The notes below the pieces were generated by a model. The model made no database searches. It worked only from the letters and a program-made list of their open reading frames with translations, and was not told the origin of the DNA. Position numbers and translations under genes: made by a program. From the NCBI GenBank assembly GCA_963575745.1, contig CAUYUJ010005003.1:232441-296440 (forward strand): a stretch of 64,000 nt of DNA. The letters run 5' to 3'. Below, piece after piece: positions 52,523-63,078 of this stretch. Position 1 is the first letter of the stretch. Each line of letters begins with the position of its first letter. This stretch comes from Prorocentrum cordatum (lineage: Eukaryota; Sar; Dinophyceae; Prorocentrales; Prorocentraceae).

Positions 52523-53594
52523 CAGCGTTTCCCTTCTCCGAGTCTCACGTATTAGAGGAACGAAAAGCAGCGTAAGCATAAACTTTCGGCGGTCCGCGCG
52601 GATTTCTCGGATCTGAGCTTGAGCCCCGTCCCTGGCGCGCGGAGCGCGCCAGGGGCGGCGCCGAGGCGCCGCCTGAGGGGCCCAGCGTGGATTCAAGAAA
52701 TGCGCGCGGACCGGCAACAGTTTGTTTATAATGTTGTTTCTTCTCCGAAATGTAGGGGTATGCTTCAGGCCGGTGAGAGAGGGGGTGCTGAAAGAACGAG
52801 GTCCTGGATTTGCGGCGCAGTTGTGCGGGCCTCTGGGGGCTCGTGCCCGGGCCCCGGTCGAGTGAAGAAACGACTCGGGGTGAAGAGCTGGTCCTGGCCA
52901 GGCGCCCCTGCCTCCATGGCAATGACTGCAACCCTGCTCAGAGTCAAGAAGATTTCAGGCTGGGAGAATGGACTTCGCTCGAGGCGACTTCTTTAGCGGT
53001 GGTCCAGGTCCACGGGTACGAACATTCTACGAGGAGAAGCAGCTCCAAGAAAACGCCCAGGGTCCAGTCCCGATTCTTCATTTTCTTGGGCGAAACCTGG
53101 ATTCCACGAGAGTTCACACCTTTTCTTAAGATTTCTGATGGGTGTAACGTTACGGCTGAAGCAGTGGGGAGGAGTCTGACCGGACGGGGGGGCGAGTCGC
53201 AGAGGCGGGCGAGAAACTGCTTGCAAGAGAAGATTGGTCCTTGTGTCATTGGGTCGGAAGAAAGGCAAGCCCCAGGGACAACGCAACAAGGCGTGGCGGG
53301 GAGCGCAGCGTCAGCGGCGTTCGGGCGCTCGCGAGGCATTGGGTCGGCGCTCCCCAGGCACTTCGGCGCAGCAAGGGGGTTACGATAACGATGTGCGCGA
53401 AATCGTCATTTCAGTTTGCATGGAAGGCCTTCGAGTCGGTCCTCGTTCTTGTGGCAGTGGCCTTGGCACGAAGAGATTTGTACGATGCCGCGGGCAAACC
53501 GCTGAACAAGAACGAGCACACTCCCTCGAAACTCTGGGACTGCTCGCGCTGGCCCCGCCCTGAACATATCGACCCTTGACTGGGGAAACCACAA
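52523..53594. other. no supported gene
   Basis: Mixed unique sequence; short open frames on both strands without family features. Nothing recognised. Confidence 0.45.
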
Positions 53595-53733
53595 GGTACC
53601 GATACCGCTACTCCTCGGAGCTCTCCCGGGGCGCGTTCTTACCAGGATTTTGATGCGAATCCAGCGGTGGCGACGAGGGCCTCCCAGGAGTCCCCAGAAG
53701 GAGACCACGGGGAAGGGTTGCGGTATGGGTACC
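53595..53733. repeat. short terminal-inverted-repeat element (TACCGCTACC family), copy 2
   Basis: 139 bases. Starts GGTACCGATACCGCTAC and ends GTTGCGGTATGGGTACC, a 17-base imperfect terminal inversion. The core GCGAATCCAGCGGTGGCGAC and GAGGGCCTCCCAGGAG matches the other copies. Confidence 0.7.
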
Positions 53734-54114
53734 TCTCCATCCTCTGACTGGGGACCAACCCTGGTCTCGGGCCGGACGAGAGCGGTGGTAGTACAGGGGG
53801 GATATACAGTCGGACCCAGGTCCTAGGTCATAGTAATATCCTTCAAGAGCATGAGACCCTCTTTCGGCCAAACCAAACAGAACACTTGAGGGTACTGTCC
53901 CACAGGGTGCACAATAACGTCCAACAAACACGAAGAGCACTAGGGCACCCTCCCCGAACCGACCTCGATCTTCTAGTTACCTCGTTCCAGCGGTAGCAAA
54001 GAAGCTCACGTAGCCGATTTGTCCTGCACCCCCCAGCGCCAACGCACCGAGGAGAGCGCAAGACGGCGGAGAGCCGAAACCAGGCTGCGTTCCAGCAGTT
54101 TTCGTACTTATCCC
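53734..54114. other. no recognisable gene
   Basis: Unique-looking sequence between an inverted-repeat element and a CCT microsatellite. Nothing recognised. Confidence 0.4.
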
Positions 54115-54312
54115 CCCCAACCCCTTCCCTCCGCCTCCTCCCTCCTCCCTCCACCCTCCTCCCTCCTCCCTCCTCCCTCCTCCCTTCTCCTCCTCCTCCT
54201 CCTCCTCCTCCTCCTCCTCCTCCTCCTCCTCCTCCTCTCCCTCCTCCTCCTCGGAGGACGACGAGGAAGAGGAGGAAGAGGAGGAGGAGGAGGAGGAGAA
54301 AGAGGAGGAAAA
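54115..54312. repeat. (CCT)n directly followed by (AGG/GAGGAA)n
   Basis: CCTCCCTCCT and perfect CTC triplets (about 54185-54250) pass within about 15 bases into GAGGAAGAGGAGG triplets (to 54312). The two arms are complementary, so single strands could fold into a long hairpin. Confidence 0.9.
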
Positions 54313-55170
54313 TCATGAGGAGGAGCAATTTTCGTAACGCCCCCCCCTCCCCCCGGCCACTTCACACAAGAGTCTGGCCAAACGCAGGCGCGCAAGCCGC
54401 TGCTACCGTTTCGCGCTCAGCGATCGGGGGGCCCCATCGGGCCCGCACCGATGGTCCCTCCGGTGAAAGGTCATCCAGTGACGTCTGCACGGCCCCGTGT
54501 CGCCTCCGTCCAGTCCCACCACCGATGTTTGGGCGAAGCGCCGCCTCCCGCGCACACAGCCTGGCAAGCGCGCCCCGGGGCCCGCCCCGCCCAGCCAACG
54601 CTGGCTCTGGTGCGCAGCCCTAGAACAGCTCCGAGGCGGTCACGGGGGGTGGTCTCGTTTGGGGATCGCCCCTCCTTCCGTCACATCCTCCTTCCCCTGC
54701 CTGAAACCTTGGCGTCGCCAAATGGCCCCCCGCCACCGTTGCACGCGGCACAAGGGGGTATCCCTGGGTTTTTGGGTCCAGCCCCTGTGCTACCACGCCT
54801 CGACAGCAAACCTCCCTCCTCGTCCCTCCACCTCCTTCCTGCTTCGTGGCCCCGCCAATGGTGATTTTGATCAGCCAGGAGAACAGGCGCGCAGGAGGAC
54901 ACTGCAGCTTTGGGCCGAAACGCTCTCCATGCATCTCTCCCTGTCTATTTTTTTGTTTTTGTTTTTTTTTCTCTCTCTCTCTCTCTCTCTCTTTCCCTCT
55001 CGCCAGACGGACTTGGCAGTCCTGGTTTGCAGTATCCTTGTTGCATGTGCCAGGTCCTGGTCGCCCCGCAGGGCGAGCTGACCCCCGTTCCCACCTTGCA
55101 CTAAAGACTAAAAGTGCACGTGTAGGTTAAGAACCTGCGTTTCGCGAGGAGCAGAAAAACGCGGCTGAAA
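54313..55170. other. no supported gene; (CT)n at 54969-54993
   Basis: GC-rich sequence with shadow frames only, plus a T-run and CT-dinucleotide repeat. Confidence 0.45.
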
Positions 55171-55258
55171 CGGGAATTTCACGGGCACGGAAGGCGGCCG
55201 CCTTCCGTGGCCCCGTGCAAAACGGCGGCGGACAAAAGGAAACCATTAAGGGAGGAAG
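55171..55258. repeat. dispersed repeat with perfect palindrome, copy 1
   Basis: CGGGAATTTCACGGG, then a perfect 24-base palindrome at 55186-55209 (half-site CACGGAAGGCGG), then CCCGTGCAAAACGGCGGC and AAAAGGAAACCATTAAGG. Homologous to 56436-56522. Confidence 0.7.
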
Positions 55259-55834
55259 CTGCGTTTCGAGCCTGGTGCTTAAACGAGTCTGCCTGTGCCT
55301 CGTCGGTCCGAATACGCAAACCGCACCCGAACCAACGAAGGAAAAATGCACTTGGATGAAAGGACATTATATCGACCACGTCGCTCGTAAAAAATTGCGC
55401 AAATGTGTGGAGGGGAGCTGTGCGCAGAGGAGTTTCTACTGACCAGGTCTCTGATAACAAAAACATGGCCGGAAACAAATATCCGCATGGAGCGCGCAGC
55501 GGTTCGCTTGCATGCTCTGCTGTCCGAAACCTGCTGCTCCGCGAGCACAGCTTGTGGAAACCATCCTCTCAGTAGCCTGTTCCGGTCTTCGTATTGTTAT
55601 CTTCATGCTGGGCTGCGTTGCATTCGCGAACGCAGTTCGCGATGCGCGAGACGGCCGGCGCACTCGCGAACGCAATGCGGACACACGACGCTGAGTGGAG
55701 GCAACGTCGAAGGTCATGTCCCAGAGAACTGGTAACGAATAGTCCCAAGCTCGCGAACCCCCCCTGGGAAGGATGGCAACACAGTTGCCCGATCCCCCCT
55801 TGCACTGCCGCCCTCGTCTGCTCGCGCCTCCCCC

Positions 55835-56060
55835 GGTTTCCACAACATAGTTGCGGATGACTCGGGGCGCTCTGCCGACGCCGACGACGTGAGCGTCGGA
55901 TCGAACGACCGTTTCGCATAGTCGGCTACACCCACATACGGATGCACTGAGGGCGATGCGTCCTTGTCATATCCCCCTTCGGGCTTCCGCAACATACTTG
56001 CGCGTAGCTCGGGGCCCTGTACCGACGCCGTGAGCGAGGAACTCGGATCGTTCGACGGTC
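55835..56060. repeat. diverged ~140-bp tandem duplication
   Basis: TTTCCACAACATAGTTGCGG...ACTCGGGGC...GCCGACGCCG near 55838 is repeated as CTTCCGCAACATACTTGCGC...CTCGGGGCC...ACCGACGCCG near 55983, each followed by a CGGATCGWWCGACSG string. Confidence 0.6.
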
Positions 56061-56109
56061 TGACGCTGACGGCGGCGCTCAATCTCGAGTACCCCCGAAC
56101 ATCGCGGAC

Positions 56110-56360
56110 GCAGTTCGAAAGTGCCTGGTTGGGAATGCGCGGGGGGCTCTGTCCTTCTGGTACAGGCTCTTGAAGTCGTGGATGTGCTGGGTCTCCTGCG
56201 CCACCGATGGCGGCTGGGCCTGACTGGCCCCGCCGGCCCCTCGAGGCAGGGCGCCTGCCGGGGCGAAGTGGATGATCAGCATCAGCACGGTGCGGGGAAC
56301 GTCCCCGCGAGCACGTGGGGAAGCCTCGTGGGCCATGGCTGGCGGCGAGAGGTCGCGGAG
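56110..56360 (-). CDS. weak exon candidate, unknown protein
   Basis: A minus frame with ATG at 56336 reads MAHEASPRARGDVPRTVLML, IIHFAPAGALPRGAGGASQA, QPPSVAQETQHIHDFKSLYQ and KDRAPRAFPTRHF. The second half looks protein-like. The rest of the long frame above it is repeat-derived and not credible. No family, acceptor or donor is certain. Confidence 0.22.
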
Positions 56361-56435
56361 CGGGCTGCTCCGCGACCAACTAGACGTAGAGGTACAGGGT
56401 AAGAGGCTACGAAGAGCTGAATCACACGGTTGAAA

Positions 56436-56522
56436 TATAACACGGGAATAGTACGGGAACGGAAGGTGGGCGCCTTCCAAACCCGTGCAAGAATGGCAGC
56501 TGAAAAAGGAAACAACTAAGGT
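56436..56522. repeat. dispersed repeat, copy 2
   Basis: ACACGGGAATAGTACGGGAA, then GGAAGGTGGGCGCCTTCC (imperfect palindrome), then CCCGTGCAAGAATGGCAGC and AAAAAGGAAACAACTAAGG. Partner of 55171-55258 in the same orientation. Confidence 0.7.
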
Positions 56523-56763
56523 AAGGCAACATCGTGACCTACCGTTCGAGTCCGGCGTGAAGGAGCAGGAGAAAAAAGGAGGAGGAGGAACATGAGGCGC
56601 AGGAGGAGGAGGAGGCCTCAGGATTCGAGGAAGGTGTGGTGGCCTCCCCCCTCTCCCCATTTTCGAGCAGGTGGCGTCCGGGGGGCCTCGCGCCCGCGTG
56701 GGACGGGCGCCCGCGGGGCGCCGCGCGTGCGCGGGCGCGGAGTGCGGACAGCCGGTCCTGCTG

Positions 56764-57300
56764 AGAGAGAGAGATAGAGAGAGAGAGAGAGAAACAAAAA
56801 AAAGAGAGAGAGAGAGAGAAACAAAAAAAGAGAAGGATAAAGAGAGAGAAAGAGGCACCACATAAACATATAACGAGAACAATAACGAGAGAGAGAGAGA
56901 GAGAGGACGAGGAGGACGAGGAGGGGGAGGAGAAGGGGGAGGAGGGGAAGGGCGAGGAGGAGGACGAGGAGGAGGAGGAGGAGGAGGAGAAGGAGGAGGA
57001 GGGAAGAGGAGGAGGCATGAGAAAGCAGGAGGAAGGATGAGGAAACCACTCCCCTGCCTGGCTGTACCCCAGGTAGAGCACGTGCGCGTCGGCGGGCAGG
57101 GCCGCGAGGGCCTGGCACTGCCGAGGGCGGGGGGGGGGAGGAGGAGGAGGAGCAGGAAGGGGGACGAGGGAGGCAGGCAGGGGCGCAGGGACAGGGGAGG
57201 GCGAGAGGGGGAAGCAGGAGGGGGGGAGGAAGGAGGGAGGAGCAGGAGCGATCGGGGAGGCGCAAGGCTCGAGTTCGGGGGACTCGGGTTGGCCTGACGG
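56764..57300. repeat. purine-rich (GA)n, (GAG)n and G-rich tract
   Basis: GAGAGA dinucleotides (56764-56905), GAG triplets (56905-57020), then after a short unique stretch GGGGGGAGGAGG-type sequence (57125-57250). Purines are confined to the plus strand for most of 500 bases. Minus-strand frames rich in Ser/Pro/Leu are artefacts. Confidence 0.9.
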
Positions 57301-58685
57301 GGCCATCCTGGAAATGACAAGACCCAATCTGAAGTTTGGCGCGAGCTCCCGCTGCAGACATCCCACGAAAACTGGACCGTCGAACTTCAGGGCGGGCTCG
57401 TCAAGAAAACGTAGGCGAACCCGAGCTCCAGTCTACTCGAGCCTTCCGTTTCCCCAAAGAGAGGAGGCAGGAGGAGAGGAGGGAACACGAGACGAAAACG
57501 GAGGGGAGGGGGGCGCCTGCAGGGCCCCCCGTCCTCCCGTCGCGCGGTGTTCGTGCGCCGACGACATCGTCGGCCCATCTCAGGGCAGCTCGTCGTCGGC
57601 ACGCCTCGCTGTGGAGCGTCGTCGTCGTCGTCGGCGTCGGCCGCCGTCGTCGTCTTCGTCGTCGTCGTCGGCAGCAGCGGCGGCGTCGTCGGTCGTCGAA
57701 GCACAGGAGAGACAGGCGGCGGCGCCCCGCGCAGCAGCGGCCAGAAGTCCGCGGTCGGCGCCGCGTCGTCCTCGAGCACGAGCAGCGGCTTCTCGGTGCC
57801 GCGCGCCTCGTGTCGGGAGAGGGCCAATCTCTGACGAGGGGTAGTCATGGCGGCCCCGATGCTCGACTTTCGGGGTTATCGAATGAACCAGAAATTTGGG
57901 GCCCAACTCGGGGATATACGATAATTAGGGGGGCGCCCATCCTCGATAGGGGTGCGTCCGAATATCCTCCTGGGCGTGTATCCACAGCAGCGGCCCTTCC
58001 TGGAATTTCTGTTCGCCTTCTGCGGACCAGCCTGGAGGCTTCTCCTTGCCTCGGCTGGACGCACCTCGGCAAAGAGGGGTCGGGCCGCACCCCAGGAGGA
58101 GTCCAGGGCCCGAGCGGCGGAACCTCCGCCGTTGTCTCCGCTGGCGGGGACCGATTCTGAGCGGCGGAGCAGCCGCCACTGTCTCCGCTGGCGCTCCTCC
58201 GAGATCCTGGTGCCCTCGCGCGCGCGAGGGAGGGCATCTCCGAGGCGGGAGCTCCCGCTCCACACATATACACCGGCCGGTGCGCCGATGTTCCAGGCTG
58301 CCCCAGGAGGCGGCGGCTAGGCACATCTGCTCGGGCCCTGGGGCCCAGATGACTGACCAGCAAAGGACCCCTAACCCTCTTGGGAGGGGACCTACGTCAG
58401 GAGGGCCAAGAACATCAAGGCTAGGGGGCCTTTGCTGCAGGTATACCGAACCAAACCGCCCATAATTATGATCCCTCATGCGAGGGGACGGGGACCTCGG
58501 CGAGGCTGCGTCTTCATCGTGCTATGAGGATTTAAAAGGGTTCTTCTATACTCGATGACTAGAGATGTCCACATCCGTGGCCTCTGGCCCCTGGGACCGC
58601 GGCTCCCTGGGCGGTGGACACCCACGCACAAGCTTTGGCCTCGGAGGCTGCCTCCCGCTCCTGCTATGCCGCCCCCCTGCGGCAC
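57301..58685. other. no supported gene; (GTC)n patch at 57605-57700
   Basis: GC-rich sequence with a GTCGTC triplet patch. Repeated CCTCCGCCGTTGTCTCCGCT / GCCACTGTCTCCGCTGGCG strings lie near 58125-58195 (short tandem duplication). No gene recognised. Confidence 0.45.
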
Positions 58686-58689
58686 AAGA

Positions 58690-58740
58690 GCTGCACCGCG
58701 TCCCCGTCCGTCCGTCCGTCCCCGTCCGTCCGTCCGTCCG

Positions 58741-58796
<56 letters not shown>

Positions 58797-59514
58797 TGTG
58801 TGCGTGTGTGCGTGTGTGCGTGTGTGCGTGTGTGCGTGTGTGCGTGTGTGCGTGTGTGCGTGTGTGCGTGTGTGCGTGTGTGCGTGTGTGCGTGTGTGTG
58901 CGTGTGTGCGTGTGTGCGTGTGTGCGTGTGCGTGCGTGTGTGCGTGTGCGTGTGTGCGTGTGTGCGTGTGTGCGTGTGTGTGCGTGTGTGTGCGTGTGTG
59001 TGTGCGTGTGTGTGCGTGCGTGTGCGTGCGTGGCGTGTGTGCGTGGTGCGTGTGTGCGTGCGTTGTGGATGCGTGTGTGTGCGTGTGTGTGCGTGTGTGT
59101 GCGTGTGTGTGGCGTGTGTGTGCGTGTGTGTGCGTGTGTGTGCGTGTGTGTGCGTGTTGTGCCGTTTGTGTGTGTGTGTGTGCGTGTGGTGCGTGTGTGT
59201 GTGTGTGTTTGTGTGTGCGTGCGCGTGCGCGTGCGCGTGCGCGTGCGCGTGCGCGTGCGCGTGTGCGTGTGCGTGTGCGTGTGCGTGTGCGTGTGCGTGT
59301 GCGTGTGCGTGTGCGTGTGCGTGTGCGTGTGCGTGTGCGTGTGCGTGTGCGTGTGCGTGTGCGTGTGCGTGTGCGTGTGCGTGTGCGTGTGCGTGTGCGG
59401 GTGCGTGTGCGGGTGCGTGTGCGTGTGCGTGTGCGTGTGCGTGTGCGTGTGCGTGTGCGTGTGCGTGTGCGTGTGCGTGTGCGTGTGCGTGTGCGTGTGC
59501 GTGTGCGTGTGCGT

Positions 59515-59545
<31 letters not shown>

Positions 59546-59663
59546 CGTGTGCGTGTGCGTGCCCTTTGCCACTATTTGACTCACTCCGCCTCGTTGCCGC
59601 GTGCGAGGCCGCGACCGCCAAAACGTGTGTGTGTGTGTGTGTGTGTTTGTGTGTGTGTGTTCG

Positions 59664-59695
<32 letters not shown>

Positions 59696-59770
59696 TGTGT
59701 GTGTGTTTGTGTGCGAGTGTTTGTGTGTGTGTGTTTGTGTGTGTGCGTGCGTGTGTGTGCGTGTGCTTAG
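58690..59770. repeat. 1.1-kb GTGC/GTGTGC/GT microsatellite
   Basis: CCGT and CGTG tetramers (58690-58795), then TGTGCG hexamers and GTGTGTGC octamers (58796-59215), GCGTGC (59216-59262), a highly regular GTGTGC run (59263-59530), GT dinucleotides and, after a 60-base unique gap, a second CGTG/GT patch (59620-59765). Nearly every step alternates purine and pyrimidine. Confidence 0.96.
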
Positions 59771-60715
59771 CATTTCGGTGGCCCCAATTAGCCACACGCT
59801 GGAGCGGACGGCCCCTTCCTCGCCGCCGACGGAAACAGGTGTGTGCGAGCGTGTGTGCTCATACCTTGGAGCTTATCACCTTGGAGCTTCCCGCAATTGG
59901 GAGCCTCGCAACTTCGGCCTGGACAACAAACTCGGGTGCTTCCGGCGCCACTGGGCCAACATCCTGGAGGTGCGCATCCTGGAGTGGAGCATCTCACCGG
60001 GTGATCCTTCGAGGAGGGGGGAGGAGGAGGAGGAGGAGGAGGAGGAGGAGGAGGAGGAGGAGGAGGAGGAGGAGGAGGAGGAGGAGGAGTGCTGTGGTCG
60101 AATGGCGCGAGAGCTGCTTGGGGACCCAACCAAGCAGCGCTCTGAACCAGGGCTGACTCCGGCACTCGCCTGCGGAGAGAACGGCTCACGGGGGAGAACG
60201 CCCCTCAAACTCACGCCTACGGAAGCCCTATCCGTGAAGGAGGGGGTGGAATGGAGGGAGAGGAAGAAACCACTGCGAGGCGGGAATATGTCCATATCCA
60301 CCGCCTGGGAACCGACGTCCTGGTGCTCCAGCAGACGGTGGATATGGTTATAGTTTAGCCTCCGACGGAGGGCCCGAATATGTCCATATCTACCGCCTGT
60401 GGAAGTCGGCGAGGATGGATCCCCGCCTCGGAACCATGACAACGAGGAAATGATCCCGACAGTTCGGGGCCCACAATACCGGAGCGACCCTCCCATACGA
60501 CGGGGAGCGAACGGGGGATTCGAGGCAGGAGAGGAGGGAGAGAGACAGGCGAGAAAGAGAGAGAAAGAGATAAAGACAATAACAAAAAAACAAGGGGGAG
60601 GGAGGAGCACGCCCAGGAGCAAGAGGAGGAGGGAGGAGGGAGGCGGGAGGGAGGGAGGGAGAGGCTGGAAGGATGGAGGAGGCCCGCAGAGCAAGCCGGC
60701 CGCCCACCGTGAAGG
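59771..60715. other. no supported gene; (GAG)n at 60017-60090
   Basis: Contains a near-perfect GAG triplet run and a short direct repeat, AATATGTCCATATCYACCGC, at about 60286 and 60373. No gene recognised. Confidence 0.5.
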
Positions 60716-60872
60716 AGGATGCGGAGGAGGAGGATAAGGAGGAGGAGGAGGAGGAGGAGGAGGAGGAGGAGGAGGAGGAGGATGAGGAGGAGGAGGAGGA
60801 GGAGGAGGAGGAGGGAGGAGTTCGGGTACCCTGGAGGAGGAGGAGGCGGAGGAGGAGGAGGAGGAGGAGGAC
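60716..60872. repeat. (GAG)n microsatellite
   Basis: Near-perfect GAG triplets, interrupted near 60815-60840 by TTCGGGTACCCTG. Confidence 0.95.
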
Positions 60873-61080
60873 CAGTGTGAACCCAAGAGGCATCAACGAT
60901 GTTGGAATAAGCCCTCCCTCCAAGCTCCACCATCATAGGCCCCTACAACGGTTCATTTCAATTGAGGGAACTGCCTCGTTGGGAGACAACCGTTTGAAGA
61001 TCCTGCAGCATGCCGTAACTGTTGTGCCCGCGTTGTCCTGAATCCTCTCAAAACACAATTCCTGGTACGTTGATGATGGG

Positions 61081-61412
61081 AATCCGTGAAACTCTTGCAA
61101 GTGTTTAAAACGAATGTGCGCGGCACGAAGGCGAGAACCACACTTTGAACAGGAACCGCCCTCAATCCGTGAAACTCTTGCACCTCTTTGAACCGAATGT
61201 GCGCCGCGCTGAGGCGAGAGCCACACTTTGAACAGGAACCGCCCTCAATCCGTGAAGCTCTTGCTAGTTTTAAAGCGAATGTGCGCCGCGCTAAGGCGAC
61301 AGCCACATTTTGAAAACGACCCGCCCTCAATCCGTGAACCTCCTGCAATGTTTTGAAGCGAATGTGCGCGGCGCTAATGCGAGAGTCACATTTTGAAAAC
61401 GACCCGCCCTCC
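61081..61412. repeat. 83-bp tandem repeat, four copies
   Basis: Each unit starts AATCCGTGAA(A/G/C)CTC(T/C)TGC and ends CCGCCCTC, with CGAATGTGCGC in the middle. Starts are near 61081, 61163, 61247 and 61330. The first two copies share GAACAGGAA and the last two GAAAACGAC, so they are two pairs. Minus-strand frames read repeated CSKCGSRLSAAHIRFK in shifting frames because 83 is not a multiple of three. Confidence 0.9.
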
Positions 61413-61547
61413 ATAATTATGGAACAAATGATGTCTCTGTCTAAGCTTCAGAGTCATAAATGGTGGGGAAGTCTCAGGCGAAACGCCCGGCCCGCCCTAA
61501 AAATTGGCCTCGGGATGCGGCAGGGAGAAATTATCTGTAAGGAAAAA

Positions 61548-61612
61548 GAGTGGAGGAGGAGGAGGAAGAGGAGGAGGAGGAGGAGGAGGAGGAGGAGGAG
61601 GAGAAGGAGGAG
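61548..61612. repeat. (GAG)n microsatellite
   Basis: About 60 bases of near-perfect GAG triplets. Confidence 0.95.
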
Positions 61613-61725
61613 TCCTAAGCTCCGACTCGTTCACCGTGGGTCGCTTGGGGATTGCTCCGCCTCCTCCTTTTCTTTCCTTCTCCCCTTCCTCCCTCCTCTC
61701 CCCTCATCCTCTAGGGGAGCCAACA

Positions 61726-61858
61726 GATACCGATACCGCAAATACCGCTAGATGTGCGTTCTGGCCAGGGTCCCGAGGCAAAGCCGGCCGTGGCGGCGAT
61801 GGCCTCCCAGGAGGCCCCAAGACGGCGAACACGAGGCAGGGGAAGCGATACCCGTACC
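61726..61858. repeat. short terminal-inverted-repeat element (TACCGCTACC family), copy 3
   Basis: Left GATACCGATACCGC, right GAAGCGATACCCGTACC (inverted). The core GTGGCGGCGATGGCCTCCC and AGGAGGCCCC matches 52381-52522 and 53595-53733 less closely. Confidence 0.6.
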
Positions 61859-62488
61859 TTATCCTTCTCTGACGGTCCGTCGCCGGCCAGTCCGCCCGCC
61901 GCGCACGCCCGCGCCTGCTCGATGCAGTGCCGCCACGCGCGGATGTGCGAGGAGGCGCAACCGCGCTCGCCTGGGCTGAGCTCCAGCTCCCGCTCCTGCG
62001 AGGGACATCGGGGAGGAGGCAGAGGGAGCCAGAGAAAGAGAGGCTCGTGCGAGGGGCCTCGCCTACCGACCACGGCTCGAGGATACAACCGTCGGGCGAA
62101 TTACCGTTGGAGGATGGCGTTGTGCGCCACTCGAAGCCGAACTCGCCCCCGAATCTGTGCCGGACACCGAAGAACACAATGAACTGCGGAGGGATGGAGT
62201 TTTGGAAAAGCCGGCTGCCCTCTGAGCCTGGTGTCCCAGTCGCCGCCTGCTCTTTTCTCTGCGAGGGCACCCCGAGGTGCTCAAGCTACAATCATCGCGT
62301 AGCCAATTTTCTTGGCGGCGGCAAAGAAGTACTGGCTGGCAGCACATAGCTGACTCCGAAGCCACACGAATGCGATCGACAAAGCGGAGATCGATGGACA
62401 GTTACATGCCGAGAAGGTGACATGAGGGAACGCCAAATACGGAACGGATGGGGCGAATTAAGCTGAGGACCGGTGAACGCAACCCCCG
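61859..62488. other. no recognisable gene
   Basis: GC-rich sequence with short frames on both strands; nothing recognised. Confidence 0.4.
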
Positions 62489-62655
62489 ACGTTGTGATTT
62501 TTCACACCGTCGACCCCTCGAGGTCTGGACCCCTTCCCCAGGAGCGGCTTCTCATCCTGAGTCGTCTGTAGACGCCTCCCGGGGCCCAGCGGGAGCCCCC
62601 GGAGGCCGAAAAGAGCGAAAGACCTCCCGTCGTGGTTTCTTCCTGACGCGAGCGG
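62489..62655 (+). repeat. dispersed repeat, copy 2
   Basis: GTTGTGATTTTTCACACCGT, GACCCCTTCCCCAGGAGCGG, TTCTCATCCTGAGTCGTC, then AGACCTCCCGTCGTGGTTTC. Homologous to 40393-40530. Confidence 0.7.
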
Positions 62656-62667
62656 GTCTGGGTCCCT

Positions 62668-62800
62668 CCCTCCCTCCCTCCCCCTCCTCCTCCGCCTCCG
62701 CCTCCGCCTCCTCCTCCTGTCCATCCTCCTCCTCCTCCTCCTTCTCCTCCTCCTCCTCCTCCTCCTCCTCCTCCCCGCCCTCCCCCTCCCCCTCCCAGCA
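62668..62800. repeat. (CCT/CTC)n microsatellite
   Basis: CCCTCCCT and CCGCCT variants passing into CTC triplets. Confidence 0.95.
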
Positions 62801-62996
62801 GCTCTATGCCAGGCCAAAAGGAGACGTCGAAACACGCAGGGACCGACGGTGCTCCTCCCGCCGCCCGAGGGCCTCGGTCCTGCACGGGCCCCGCGGCCGG
62901 GCCCGGAGACGCGGCCCGAGAACAGGAGCCCCTCCTGGGCCCAGGGGTCGAGGGCAGAAGATCACCCTCCATAAAAGAATCACTCCGACACGCGAA

Positions 62997-63078
62997 GCCG
63001 TTTAGTAAACGCTCCCAAAGATGGAATCGAACAGGGCAGGGCTGTTTAGTGAAGGCCCAAGGCCGTCTAATAAACGTC
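62997..63078. repeat. 80-bp inverted-repeat mini-element, copy 2
   Basis: Starts GCCGTTTAGTAAACG and ends CCGTCTAATAAACGTC. The interior CCCAAAGATGGAATCGAACA and GGGC matches 51688-51767. Confidence 0.65.

Noticed and set aside
56079-57366. 413-residue and other minus-strand frames
   Set aside because: Mostly translations of GA/GAG/G-rich tracts (Ser/Leu/Pro runs); only the 56110-56360 part is kept, as a weak exon candidate.
58476-60353. Frames of 250 to 533 residues (Cys-Val, Arg-Val or Thr-His repeats)
   Set aside because: Translations of the GTGTGC/CGTG microsatellite.
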